This document shows, in pieces, positions 1 to 12,400 of a DNA stretch of 64,000 bases. How positions within the stretch are numbered: the stretch's first letter is position 1; each line of letters opens with the position of its first letter. The DNA is taken from positions 7,936,001-8,000,000 of the forward strand of contig JASFXZ010000026.1 of the NCBI GenBank assembly GCA_032209605.1, in the 5' to 3' direction. The notes below the pieces were generated by a model. The model had not been told where the DNA came from, ran no database searches, and saw only the letters and a program-made list of their open reading frames with translations. The stretch is from Mactromeris polynyma. Lineage: Eukaryota; Mollusca; Bivalvia; Venerida; Mactridae. The position numbers and the translations under genes are program-made.

Positions 1-1018
1 TTATTGCTACCTTTCTTGACTTGTTTCGTGATGTATTTCATCCATTAAATAATTTTCCCCATGTTGCCAACCCCCTCCCAATTATTTTCCACAGTTGTTC
101 TTAACGGACCATTCCTTGCACCCCTATTTTCCATATATGTTTGCCTTTGCACCTCCTCAGTGCCAAATATTTTGTAAACCATTGTTTTCTAAGGGTGGGG
201 AGGCAATGCCAGTAAAAGGCTGTTTTGTTCCTTAGTGATGCAAAATACACAGTGTGTCTGTTGATATGTACGTAATGTTTAATTGGTTTTAATGATTGGT
301 TACCGCCTACTTAGTCAATAGTCAATGCATATGTATGCATATGTTGGAAATCAATGACCATATAGCGATGAATGTAATGTTGGCTAGCTGTTAAATCGAT
401 TTAAACCTCCAACAACTTTACTGACAGTTCCAATAATGTAATTCGCTGTATGATAATTTCCCTTTCTCCTGTGCAATTATTTCACTTCATATAGTGTTCA
501 TTTAAATTTCTACCCGGTTTCGGCTTAATTTCTCCCCAGTTTCAGTTTATTGTTGCCAGCTGTCTTGATTTGTCCTGTGATCTTTTCTATCCATTAATCA
601 CCCCCCCCCCATTCTGTCCTCTCTCATTCTCCTAGTACTCCCATATGGTCGACAAGGCAATTCCTTGCGCCCCTGTTCCTTAATGTATGAACCATTGAGC
701 CTCCTCCAATGCCTTATGTTTTAAGGATTGTTGTTTTTCAGGAGGTCTGTGTGGAGAGGCACTGTCATATGTATGTGGCGTTCCCTGTAGCAACTGATTC
801 TCTCACTTTTGTGCATGTGGCGTTCTCTGGAACAATTTAATCTCGCTTTGTATCGCTTGTTATGGACCTTTTTTTAGCATTTTTGAATTTGCCGCTGATA
901 CCTAAAATAATGATTTGACCTCGAGTAGCGACACTTCATACACATATTAGTCATTACATGAAAAGGGCATGTATTAATAAAGACAAGAGTAACGCACCTT
1001 TGTTGAACCGTAATTTTC
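1..1018. repeat. Foldback element, left inverted arm (outer end outside window)
   Basis: This stretch is the near-identical reverse complement of 3701-4721, apart from small indels such as homopolymer length (a C run at 601 against a G run near 4110). The window starts inside the arm, so its true outer end is unknown. Near identity over about 1 kb implies a young element or gene conversion between the arms. No transposase ORF is seen in the arm. Confidence 0.9.
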
Positions 1019-2781
1019 AACGACAGGGTTCACAATGCACATTTTCTTTATGTAACGTGTAGTGATGGTGCCGTTTGTGTTCACTCATAACTTCTAACAT
1101 GATAACCGGATTTTAGTTCCCTAGTGGGTAAATGTTCACCTCATCCGGGCAACACGCAGATCTCATTTTTCAGCCTCGCCGACTGAAGGTCATGGTCACC
1201 TTTCAAGGTAACATGATTGTGTGTTTGTCCTCAACGAATCAAGACGAGATGCAGAACCAATGTTCCAGGCGCATTAGTTCAAGGTCAATGTCACCAATTA
1301 AGGACAGCAGCCAATTGTATAAAACTGGTTCATTATTTGGTTTGGTAAAAGTAAACCAAATGATAAGCCAATAATTACTATTAACCAATAAAATTATTTA
1401 AATGTGCAATTTGGCCAAAAGATAACCTATGGACAACTTAGCCAAGGATTATACACTTGGCTGCAGGTTCCTAGCAAACACCCGACGTCGAGACGACGTT
1501 GGATTTTGACCACATCGTCGCCTACCATAATTTAACTTCGGGTTAACATCGGAGCCTCGACGTTGTACGAACTAATGATATATGTCATGTGTTTCCGGTC
1601 CGGATAGAAAAATCCGACCCGAGGGCACCTGCGTTGCTAGGTAACGAGTCTTGCCGAGTTACCGGCTACGCAGCGTGCCCGAGGACCGGACACACATGCT
1701 TGATATTTTTTCTAGCATACTTTAAATTACTTTTTTGTGAAAAAATGGACATAGAAAAACGCATTTTTGTACATTTCACCAAAACGCGCGTGCGATGATG
1801 TTTACTGACGTCATGTCGCGCATTAATTTGTATTCACTGCATACGCCATAAAAGTTCCTTCAATATAACGTCTTTTAAGGGTTATTTTGTTTTGTTTTGA
1901 AGCTATATTTTTTGTAAAGTTAATGTTTATGGAAATCATCTATTGAAATATCGTTATTATGCTTACATAAAGTGTATAATAAAAGAAATAAAAAGTATTG
2001 CGTTACAGCGCGTGACTCATCTAGCATGGGGGTGCCAGAAAGAGTTTTCCAGCACGGCTGAATTCACCGGAAATGCCTATCCGGTGTGCTAGAAATAGAG
2101 GTCCGACGTTATATCAACGTTGGATTTGGCTCAGACACGACGTAAACGTGTTCATATTGTTTTATTACGTCCCGTGAAATACATATACAATATATGTCAA
2201 AATTCTCTTAACTCGTACGATAATGTTTAAATGCATTACATTTAAAATGTATTAACATTAATTTCTGTCCAAGTAGCATGTGAATATAAAACTAAAGTTA
2301 GAATCTACTTGAAAATTTAAGATTATAAATCAAACCGAACTGTTTTTTCAACGTTGAAATATCATAAAATTGTCATTTTGGTTTGAATTGTATTAGATTC
2401 GCGTTGGATATAAAATATGTTTTGATTTGATTATGGTCGTACCCCGACGTTGAGATATGACGTCTAAAACACTTTCAAATCCAACTATAATCCAACGTTA
2501 TTTTAATTTTGGGGTCCTTAGTTGGCACAACGTCCACCCAACGTCAATGTTTACTGGGTTTGAGCATTGAAGTTTCGTTTCCGTTCCATATGTCCTACCA
2601 CTAAAAGAATTTCCATGAAACTTGGATCAAATTTTAACCTCATTGCGACATCATTCAAAACCCATGTTCTATGGTTAAAATATGAGACCATGGTACCCGA
2701 CATTGACATCTGAACTCAGGTAGTAAATTTTCAGATGATTATATTAGCCGGTAGGGGACTTTGTATTGCATGGCAATACTA

Positions 2782-2986
2782 CGAAAGACCGGTGGTGACA
2801 TTTCAAGTTCAATAATATTTCAAGATTTCACGATTTCAACTTCACGAAATCATGAAATATTGATGTTGAAGTCATGAATTCGTGGAGTTAAATTCGTGAA
2901 ACCGTGATTTCTTGAAGTTGAAATCGTGAATTCGTGAAGTTGAAATCGTGAAATATTGAACTCGAAATGTCCCCACCGGTTTTTCG
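2782..2986. mobile_element. MITE-like palindromic element, TA flanked
   Basis: The ends are inverted: CGAAAGACCGGTGGTGACAT at the left pairs imperfectly with ATGTCCCCACCGG..TTCG at the right. The interior repeats AAGTTGAAATCGTGAA and its complement, so the 205-bp unit can fold back. Each end is next to TA, fitting a mariner-type TA target. There is no coding capacity. Confidence 0.7.
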
Positions 2987-3219
2987 TATAATACTCCATT
3001 CATTTGTGTCTATGTCAAAGGTGACACTCAAAACGTAGAGTTGTTTTACCACAGAGTTTTCATAATTCGCATGATATGACTAGATTTACAAGTAAAGTAT
3101 ATGTGTTGTTTTAAGAACACTAGATCTAAGGTCAATGTCACAATTATATGAAGGTCAAATCATTTTACTTTGTCATACGTCAAAGTCGAATCGTTCAGCC
3201 AATAGTTGTGGCCCGAGTG

Positions 3220-3438
3220 TCTTCAAATTTTACGAATTCACGATTTCTTCTTTTCAATATTTCATTATTTCACCTTCACGATTTCACCTTCATAATTTCA
3301 CGATTGATATGAAGTTGATTCGTGAAGTTGAAATCGTAAATTTCAAATCGTGGAAGCAAATGGTAAATTCGTTTAATAAGATGAAATCGTGAAGTTGGTA
3401 TCGTGAATTGAATTCAAAATGTCACCACCGGTCTGTCG
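3220..3438. mobile_element. Second copy of the MITE-like element, left end degraded
   Basis: The right end (ATGTCACCACCGGTCTGTCG followed by TA) and the interior (GATTCGTGAAGTTGAAATCG and complementary CACGATTTC words) match the element at 2782-2986. The left inverted end cannot be recognised, so it is truncated or diverged. Confidence 0.6.
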
Positions 3439-3700
3439 TATATATACCCCCAAAAACTTAGTTTATAGGGCTATAAATATGAATATTGTTGAAAACCTGA
3501 TAAACCCAAAAGCACAAATAAAGAAACAAACGACAATACGGCGGCTGGTTGCTAAAATTAATAAACGAGCGATGAACGAAATGTGAACATTTCGTTGGTA
3601 CTAAGAGGTGGTGAAAAAAGGGGGTACGAGAATTTCACAACACCTACTTGTGACATATTCGTACGAATTTGTCACACACGTGTGAGGTATTCGTATGTGT

Positions 3701-4721
3701 GAAAATTACGGTTCAACAAAGGTGCGTTACTCTTGTCTTTATAAATACATGCACTTTTCATGTAATGACTAATATGTGTATGAAGTGTCGCTACTCGAGG
3801 TCAAATCATTATTTTAGGTATCAGCGGCAAATTCAAAAATGCTAAAAAAAGGTCCATAACAAGCGATACAAAGCGAGATTAAATTGTTCCAGAGAACGCC
3901 ACATGCACAAAAGTGAGAGAATCAGTTGCTACAGGGAACGCCACATACATATGACAGTGCCTCTCCACACAGACCTCCTGAAAAACAACAATCCTTAAAA
4001 CATAAGGCATTGGAGGAGGCTCAATGGTACATACATTAAGGAACAGGGGCGCAAGGAATTGCCTTGTCGACCATATGGGAGTACTAGGAGAATGAAAGAG
4101 GACAGAAGGGGGGGGGGGGGGGTGATTAATGGATAGAAAAGATCACAGAACAAATCAAGACAGCTGGCAACAATAAACTGAAACTGGGGAGAAATTAAGC
4201 CGAAACCGGGTAGAAATTTAAATGAACACTATATGAAGTGAAATAATTGCACAGGGGAAAAGGGAAATTATCATACAGCGAATTACATTATTGGAACTGT
4301 CAGTAAAGTTGTTGGCGGTTTAAATCGATTTAACAGCTAGCCAACATTACATTCATCGCTATAGGGTCATTGATTTCCAATATATGCATACATATGCATT
4401 GACTATTGACTAAGTAGGCGGTAACCAATCAATAAAACCAATTAAACATTACGTACATATCAACAGACACACTGTGTATTATCCATCACTAAGGAACAAA
4501 ACAGCCTTTTACTGGCATTGCCTCCCCACCCTTAGAAAACAATGGTTTACAAAATATTTGGCACTGAGGAGGTGCAAAGGCAAACATATATGGAAAATAG
4601 GGGTGCAAGGAATGGTCCGTTAATAAACTGTGGAAAATAATTGGGAGGGGGGTGGCAACATGGGGAAAATTATTTAATGGATGAAATACATCACGAAACA
4701 AGTCAAGAAAGGTAGCAATAA
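3701..4721. repeat. Foldback element, right inverted arm
   Basis: This is the reverse complement of 1-1018, opening with GAAAATTACGGTTCAACAAA and reaching GGTAGCAATAA, which pairs with window base 1. The homology must extend beyond 4721 into sequence whose partner lies left of the window. A 140-codon minus-strand ORF at 4489-4911 runs through the arm and has no domain features. Confidence 0.9.
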
Positions 4722-5039
4722 TACGCCGAACGGGGAGAACGTGAATATTATGTGAAGTGAAATAACTGCACATGGGAACAGGGGAACTTAACATACGTCT
4801 AAAAATAAATAGAAATAATAGTCCAAAAGTGTTATACTGTCCCGTAATAGTGTTTCTCCTGGGTGGAGTGGGATGCAGGGGACCCAAATGTACAAATTCA
4901 CAAGCTAACATACATTTCTATAAAGTATGAAAAATGTTTGTCGAACGGTTTATAAGATATGAACGACAAGCGTTTGTGGGACGGACAGTCTGACAGATAG
5001 ACGGACAAGGGTAAATCTAAGAGTCGCATATATTTATTG
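4722..5039. other. Junction between foldback arm and satellite
   Basis: This is probably the outer part of the right foldback arm and its flank. No gene, exon or clear repeat end was found. 'gacggacagtctgacagatagacggacaag' words near 4980 resemble the GACGGAC tails common at the ends of mollusc tandem repeats. Confidence 0.4.
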
Positions 5040-7755
5040 CATTGTTATACATATATCACCCCGTTTAAGATGTCATACATGCGTTTTTAGCGGTTTTAAA
5101 CTTTTATTGCAAAATGCGTTGACAATAAATCTCGTCTAAGTGTTAGCTATATTGGGTTATATGTGTCGCACATATCTTTTTTGTATTATAATACATATAT
5201 ACGACTGTTTAAGACACTACACATGCGGTTTTAGCGATTTAAATTTTTTATTGCAAAACACGTTGACGAATGTGAAATTTTTATTGCAAAATGCGTTGAA
5301 CATAAATCTCGTCTAAGTGTTATCTATCGTGGGTTATTTGTGTCGCACATATATTGTTTGTATAATTATATATATACGACTGTTTCAGACACAACACAAG
5401 CGGTTTTGGCGATTTAAATTTTTTATTGCAAAACGCGTTGACGAATGTGATATTTTTATTGCAAAATGCGTTGAACATAAATCTCGTCTAAGTGTTATCT
5501 ATATTGGGTATATGTGTCGCACATATATTTTTTGTATAATTATACATATATACGACTGTTTCAGACACTACACATGCGGTTTTAGCGATTTAAATTTTTT
5601 ATTGCAAAACGCGTTGACGAATGTGAAATTTTTATTGCAAAATGCGTTGAACATAAATCTCGTCTAAGTGTTATCTATCTTGGGTTATATGTGTCGCACA
5701 TATATTTTTTGTATAATTATACATATATACGACTGTTTCAGACACAACACTTGCGGTTTTAGGGATTTAAATTTTTTATTGCAAAACGCGTTGACGAATG
5801 TGAAATTTTTATTGCAAAATGCGTTGCACATAAATCTCGTCTAAGTGTTATCTATCTTGGGTTATATATGTCGCATATATATTTTTTGTATAATTATACA
5901 TATATACGACTGTTTATGACACAACACATGCGGTTTTAGCGATTTAAATTTTTTATTGCAAAACGCGTTGACGAATGTGAAATTTTTATTGCAAAATGCG
6001 TTGAACATAAATCTCGTCTAAGTGTTATCTATCTTGGGTTATATGTGTCGCACATATATTTTTTGTATAATTATACATATATACGACTGTTTAAGACACT
6101 ACACATGCGGTTTTAGCGATTTAAATTTTTTATTGCAAAACGCGTTGACGAAAGTGAAATTTTTATTGCAAAATGCGTTGAACATAAATCTCGTCTAAGT
6201 GTTATCTATCTTGGGTTATATGCGTCGCACATATATTTTTTGTATAATTATACATATATACGACTGTTTAAGACACTACACATGCGGTTTTAGCGATTTA
6301 ATTTTTTTATTGCAAAACGCGTTGATGAATGTGAAATTTTTATTGCAAAATGCGTTGAACATAAATCTCGTCTAAGTGTTATCTATATTGGGTTATATGT
6401 GTCGCACATATTTTTTTTGTATAATTATACATATATACGTTTCAGACACAACACATGCGGTTTTGTCGATTCAAATTTTTTATTGCAAAACGCGTTGACG
6501 AATGTGAAATTTTTATTGCAAAATGCGTTGAACATAAATCTCGTCTAAGTGTTATCTATATTGGGTTATATGGGTCGCACATATATTTTTTGTATAATTA
6601 TGCATATATACGACTGTTTCAGACACAACACATGCGGTTTTGGCGATTCAAATTTTTTATTGCAAAACGCGTTGACGAATGTGAAATTTTTATTGCAAAA
6701 TGCGTTGAACATAAATCTCGTCTAAGTGTTATCTATCTTGGGTTATATGTGTCGCACATATATTTTTTGTATAATTATACATATATACGACTGTTTAAGA
6801 CACTACACATGCGGTTTTAGCGATTTAATTTTTTTATTGCAAAACGCGTTGACGAATGTGAAATTTTTATTGCAAAATGCGTTGAACATAAATCTCGTCT
6901 AAGTGTTATCTATATTGGGTTATATGTGTCGCACATATCTTTTTTTGTATAATTATACATATATACGTTTCAGACACAACACATGCGGTTTTGTCGATTC
7001 AAATTTTTTATTGCAAAACGCGTTGACGAATGTGAAATTTTTATTGCAAAATGCGTTGAACATAAATCTCGTCTAAGTGTTATCTATCTTGGGTTATATG
7101 TGTCGCACATATATTTTTTGTATAATTATACATATATACGACTGTTAAAGACACTACACATGCGGTTTTAGCGATTCAAATTTTTTATTGCAAAACGCGT
7201 TGACGAATGTGAATTTTTTATTGCAAAATGCGTTGAACATAAATCTCGTCTAAGTGTTATCTATATTGGGTTATATGTGTCGCACATATCCTTTTCGTAT
7301 AATTATACATATATACGACTGTTTAAGACACTACACATGCGGTTTAAGGGATTTAAATTTTTTATTGCAAAACGCGTTGACGAATGTGAATTTTTTTTTG
7401 CAAAATGCGTTGAACATAAATCTCGTCTAAGTGTTATCTTTCTTGGGTTATATGTATCGCACATATCTTTTTTGTATTATTATACATATATACGACTGTT
7501 TCAGACACAAAACTTGCGGTTTTAGCGATTTAAATTTTTTATTGCAAAACGCGTTGACGAGTGTGAAATTTTTATTGCAAAATGCGTCGAATATGAATAT
7601 CGTCTAATTGTTATAGTATATGAGTTATATGAGTCGCACATATATTTTTAGTGTTATCATACATATATACAACTGTTAAAGGTTCTACATATGCATTTTT
7701 AGCGATTTAAATTTTGTATTGCAAAATGCGTTTTTATTGCAAAACGGGTTGTAAC
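5040..7755. repeat. 177-bp satellite array, about 15 monomers
   Basis: Successive copies of GCGGTTTTAGCGATTTAAA start at 5225, 5400, 5576, 5753, 5930, 6107, 6284, 6457, 6634, 6811, 6985, 7162, 7339 and 7516, with degenerate copies at each edge. The spacing is 177 bp in most cases, and 173-174 bp in two monomers that lack four bases (ATACGTTTCAG). Each monomer has an internal duplication of TTTTTATTGCAAAA(C/T)GCG about 36 bp apart. Since 177 is 59 codons, several plus-strand ORFs run through two or three monomers; they are satellite artefacts. The array lies past the last visible exon, in an intron or downstream of the large gene. Confidence 0.95.
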
Positions 7756-7858
7756 ACAGCACTCTCAACACGCGAGGTTATTATGAAATGAAACATTATT
7801 TTCGAGAAGACTTATAATAAACATACAGTATAATGGAAGCTAAAATGAACGTATTTAC

Positions 7859-9439
7859 CTGAATCTTCTTCAGCATAGAACACTTTAGAACCATTGATGT
7901 ATGGTGCAGTGTTTATTAGTTTTGCATACACAACTGCAACAGCAAACTGAGTTTCTTGTGAGAAATATCCGTATGTATCATTCACATCCCACACAATTAG
8001 TGGATCTAATCTTGTGTTACAAACCTGAAACAGTAGACATACTCAAACTGATGTTGATCTCGTATGTATCAAATCAGGCCACACTACAACACTTGTGCAG
8101 TATTATCTAAACATTCATAAGTGCAATAACATCCCTTACTAATATATCAAACAATAATAGACAGATTTTAACAAATTTACTAGTTACAAAGTGCTACAAT
8201 CAATGTTTCCAATTAATGAAAACAATACAGCGAACCTGTAATCATGTCATAAAAAATACACAAATAACCATGTACACTAAATGTTACTCTATTAAAAAAT
8301 ATCAATTTCCAAGCAGACATACATCAACTGTTGTAGTACTATCAGTAGCATTATGTACAGTATGGTTTGTTTCATCTCCACAGCTTCTGCTAGGTATCTG
8401 CCACTGGGCAAGGTCTGAAATGAATAAATAAAGGCATTGACATCTACTCAATATCTAATGCTTCATTTTCCATGTAGGGCTTACTTGACAGGCAAAATTT
8501 GTAATTATAATATTAACGAGACATTACATTGGAGCTTTACAAAAGTAATGTGTTGTGTTGCTTTATTTATGGTAAATTGTTTCTGACTTCAATGAAAGAG
8601 CAGGAAATTGTTACATGCAACATCATAGGCCTGAAGGTGCCCTCAACAATAGAAATGAAAATGACAGTTTGACAATAAAGTCTTCTACAGTGCTTAATGG
8701 AATGGATAATTGAATGTAGAAAGTTTGTAAAATGATACAAGGCATATTGATAGCATTTCAAATTAAAAAGGAAGAAAACCTTTCGTTGCAAACCCCAACG
8801 ACTGAACTTACAAAATACAGAATTAATAAATGTATCATAAATCCATTGAATATCCAAACTGTATTCTGCTACTTATACATGTACCTGAACATGACAACAT
8901 ATCTTACCTGGATTCCAGTGTATTAACAGAGACATCAGGTCATCTCCTGATGCATTCACATTTGTCTGGTAATAAGTTATCTTCAAATAACCTGGGAGTT
9001 CTTCCTGACCAACAGCAGTTACAGCAAACAGGTCACCAAAGGATATAATTCTATATTAATAAAATACTATATTTGTGATTCATAATAGATGTGGCATAAA
9101 CTGATTAGTAAAATAATAATTTTGAACATACTATGGTAGTAGATTCGAGTACTGATATATGCCTTTGTTTATGTTTAATGTGCCATATGCAACTGATGTT
9201 TATTGTAGCAGATGTTAATATTGGGACAAATATGAAACTTTTCTCGAATTTCGATTATCTAGAAAGATACATTTTTGAAGTAGCAAACCTTTTCTCCAAT
9301 CGCCTCTCAGCGTTATTACTTGTGTTTGCAGGATTGGTAATATATGTGGTGAAGACAGTAGAGGCAGCTGAGGTATATTCTACATTGTAATCCTCTGAAG
9401 ATAATTGGTTGATTGCAATAGTCTGACCATCAGCCATTC
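7859..9439 (-). CDS. Exons 61-64: C-terminal beta region leading toward cadherin-like repeats
   Basis: Exons are 9289-9439, 8908-9050, 8323-8414 and 7859-8024. The sequence contains ERRLEKR at the 61/62 border (a weaker dibasic site), FAVTAVGQEELPGYLKITYY, NASGDDLMSLLIHWNP, a cysteine pair (RSCGDE ... VCNTRL) and TQFAVAVVYAKLINTAPYI. It ends with FYAEEDS and one base of a split codon. 'N.AP......A.EDS' resembles the opening strand of cadherin-like or VCBS-type repeats, so the protein probably continues with such domains below 7859. That continuation is inference. No next exon was found in 1-7858. Confidence 0.82.
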
Positions 9440-12400
9440 CTGCGGATAATAACATAATAGAAGATATTTGTGATATTGGGTGCAAGCCTTTTAAGTATTA
9501 TTTTACAGTTATCACTAATTTTGTGTTTATATTCCCACCATAAAAGTTATATTTTCTACTGAATCCTGACTTTTGAATGTTAAGTTTCCATTTATTTCCC
9601 TTTGTACTTCATTAAATACCTAATCCTATTATTTTCTAATGTAGTTTCATCTTATGCTCATATTCACCTGTTTATATTCTATTACTGTTTCACATTCCTT
9701 TTCATATAGTGCCACTTATCCTTACACAGTTATATTCTGTGTTTTAGGCATCTGTGTCTGAAGGTCCTGGTTTGTGAATGTGGGTTTTCCCAACATTACT
9801 GTTTCAAAGTTTCAGTATCATTTAGTTCTGTACACTGTTAAAGTACAGTACATACTTATAAAATCATTGTCTATCACATGTCATTAACTATAACATTCAA
9901 AAGGTATCAGTGATAGTGATTAGTTTTACAACTAAGATGACTTAAATGTAGATTCCACTAAATGCGGAAATATCTCTTTTACCTGCTGGTATATCAATTT
10001 GCAGCAGAGCACCCTCATTCGTACTTCTCTTTGATCTACTTGGATTTATTGTCTTGCTAGCAGCAGCACCATTCGTTGAATGCAGGGTCACAGTACTATC
10101 GCCACTGATAAGCAGTGTATTAGACAGCTTGGTATTGCATATTCCTGCCTTGTTGCATATCTTCATGTTTAAGAATAGTGTTCTTCCTGGTTCCATGTGG
10201 AAGTTGTTACTGGTATGTGTTTCAACTTCAAATTCATTATAACTGAATATGCCTTCGCTTAAAGCACGCAGTTCTGATATATTGTACAATGCAATGTTGT
10301 TCACCCAAAGCTTTCCAGATTTCACTTCTACAATACCGGAGGTGTTAGTTGCAATCCATACACATGGAACTATGTCATCAAGTACATGTTTTGAGCTTCC
10401 AATGCAGAAATCTAGCATATGAAAATATTTTAAAGTTTGGTTTAAGTTCAAATATTAAATGACAAGTTACATAATAGCCATTTCCAGGACTACACATAAT
10501 TTATGTGCGTACAATTGCCTTTGTGTTGCAGAATAGCATAAGACTCATTAGTATGAATACTAATTTAAAAATTAACGATGTATCCATTATTTGAAACTTA
10601 TAACAAATCAATTTGTAAAGACAAACATGAACTGTTAAAAGCCTGACATGATTCGGTGTCAAAAAATACCAAACATACCCCATGCTTTATAAAGACTCAT
10701 CTTTGTATGAATAGCAATAGTGTTGTACTTATCACTTTCTGGCTTTCATAGTTTACATATTCGATCTTTCGCTCCGCTGAACCGTTTTAATGTTGTCAGA
10801 ATACAAGGAATGAATATTGAAATTACGTATTGGACAGAAGACAAAACTTTGTTAAACATATTTGTGATAACAATATATGCAAGGTGATTGTCATTGGTAC
10901 AACTAATACTTAAGTAGAGCTACATGTACATAAGTAACAATGTCATGGCCGTCGCCAGCTTTCTGGATCCAGATACAAGCGAGACTTAGAGGGATTTTCC
11001 TAAAAGAATACATATATTTTCAAACAATTGAAACTATTGCTGGAGTGTTCACCTGCATTCTGGCAGTTTCTTAATCAAATACAATTTGACAACAAGTTTA
11101 ACAATAGGGAATGCTTTCATACACATTACATCTCCTTCTAATAGCCTTGATTGTAGTTTATAATGTAAAAACATTTGCTAATAGTGCTTTTCCCTACCAT
11201 ATCTTGCGACATTTGGATCAGTACTTGTGCCCCATGATTCACCACAGCTTGTAGCATTGTCAGTTTTCTTCGATGTTGGTGGATAAATGTCATAATCAAA
11301 GTCTTCTGCATTAACAGCACTAGCTTCAAAGGACTCAGGATCGGGTGGTTCTGTCAATACCATGACACCTAGAATTGTCGGCAGTATATGCTTGTAATCA
11401 AAATGTACACACTGAACTGGGGTTAAGATACCAAATATATAGAATAGTTTGCTTTATAAACTACTACTTAATAACAGGCATTAAAAACACTTAAAGCGAC
11501 TTTATTTGTTCTCTTTATAAATGGTAGTTGCAAACCATCCACATTACATTTCGTTTTACGAAATACCTTTTAATTCGTATGTTACCGACATATTTATAAA
11601 CCGAAAGAAGCTGAATTGTACAGATCGGAGAAGATTTTCTTATTCATCGTTTTGATAACAAACATGGACTAACATTAGGCTTCATTACATCCACAATGTT
11701 TTGCACAAGTGTTAGTTATCATGACAGTCAACCATTTATGCCTAGTGTTATTTAAAGACAGCGAAGTTTGTTCGAAGAAAGTCAGGAGTTTAATATCATA
11801 TTTATTGCAAAATAAGTGGGATTCAGTGAAATAAGAAATATTTTTCCCAGCAATAATGTCCTTTCATACCAAATATATATAAGCTTATTACATTGCATTA
11901 ATTACACATAATATGTAATGATGCTTGAATGCTTCAGAGATGAAACACAATTGTTTAAAGTTATCATTTTTAAAAAAAACACTATAAAAAGCAATGCTAT
12001 TCAAAACGTATTCTTTGATAAATCAAATGAATAATTGCACAAGTGTCTCAATGCTAATAAGATATTATTATATATACAATTTTATGAAACCTTTTTTATC
12101 ACTGAATTCAGTTTTCAGTCCAGCTTCATTTTCACATGTAACGCTGACGTAATAGGTAGAGTTGTTATAAAGTAACCCTTCAAGATTACTGTTTGTCCCA
12201 GAAGAATTGGTTCCTGTTGTTGTGAAATTTTGTATATCTGTAGCACCAACATAAGTTCCAATTGCCCACTGATACTCCTGTTAAATGTACAATTTGTATA
12301 TTTTAAACAAATACCAGAACCACATTAAACAAAACAGGTATTGTATACCTAACATATATTTTGGAATAACAAAACACTTCAATGATGTTTATGTAAAAGA

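Larger units (their letters stand above)
1019..3700. mobile_element. Spacer of foldback element, composite of older repeats
   Basis: This stretch holds no convincing gene. It contains repeated ACGTTGGAT / CCAACGTT words at about 1485-1570 and 2100-2560, as in decayed DNA-transposon or MITE sequence. A G+C-richer block at about 1590-2090 lies between them and may be a nested insertion (CCGGATAG near its left side, CTATCCGG near its right). Two GAAATCGTGAA-type elements follow, listed separately. Short ORFs here show no recognisable domain. Confidence 0.55.

Noticed and set aside
4489..4911. 140-codon minus-strand ORF
   Set aside because: It runs through the inverted arm of the foldback element, the same frame is truncated in the left arm, and no domain is visible.
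5317..7525. Repetitive plus-strand ORFs with a FIAKRVDEC-type peptide repeat
   Set aside because: They are the 177-bp satellite read in frame; monomers with 4-bp deletions and stops break them, and there is no start context or domain.
5040..7755. CRISPR-like array
   Set aside because: The units are contiguous 177-bp satellite monomers without unique spacers, in an animal genome.
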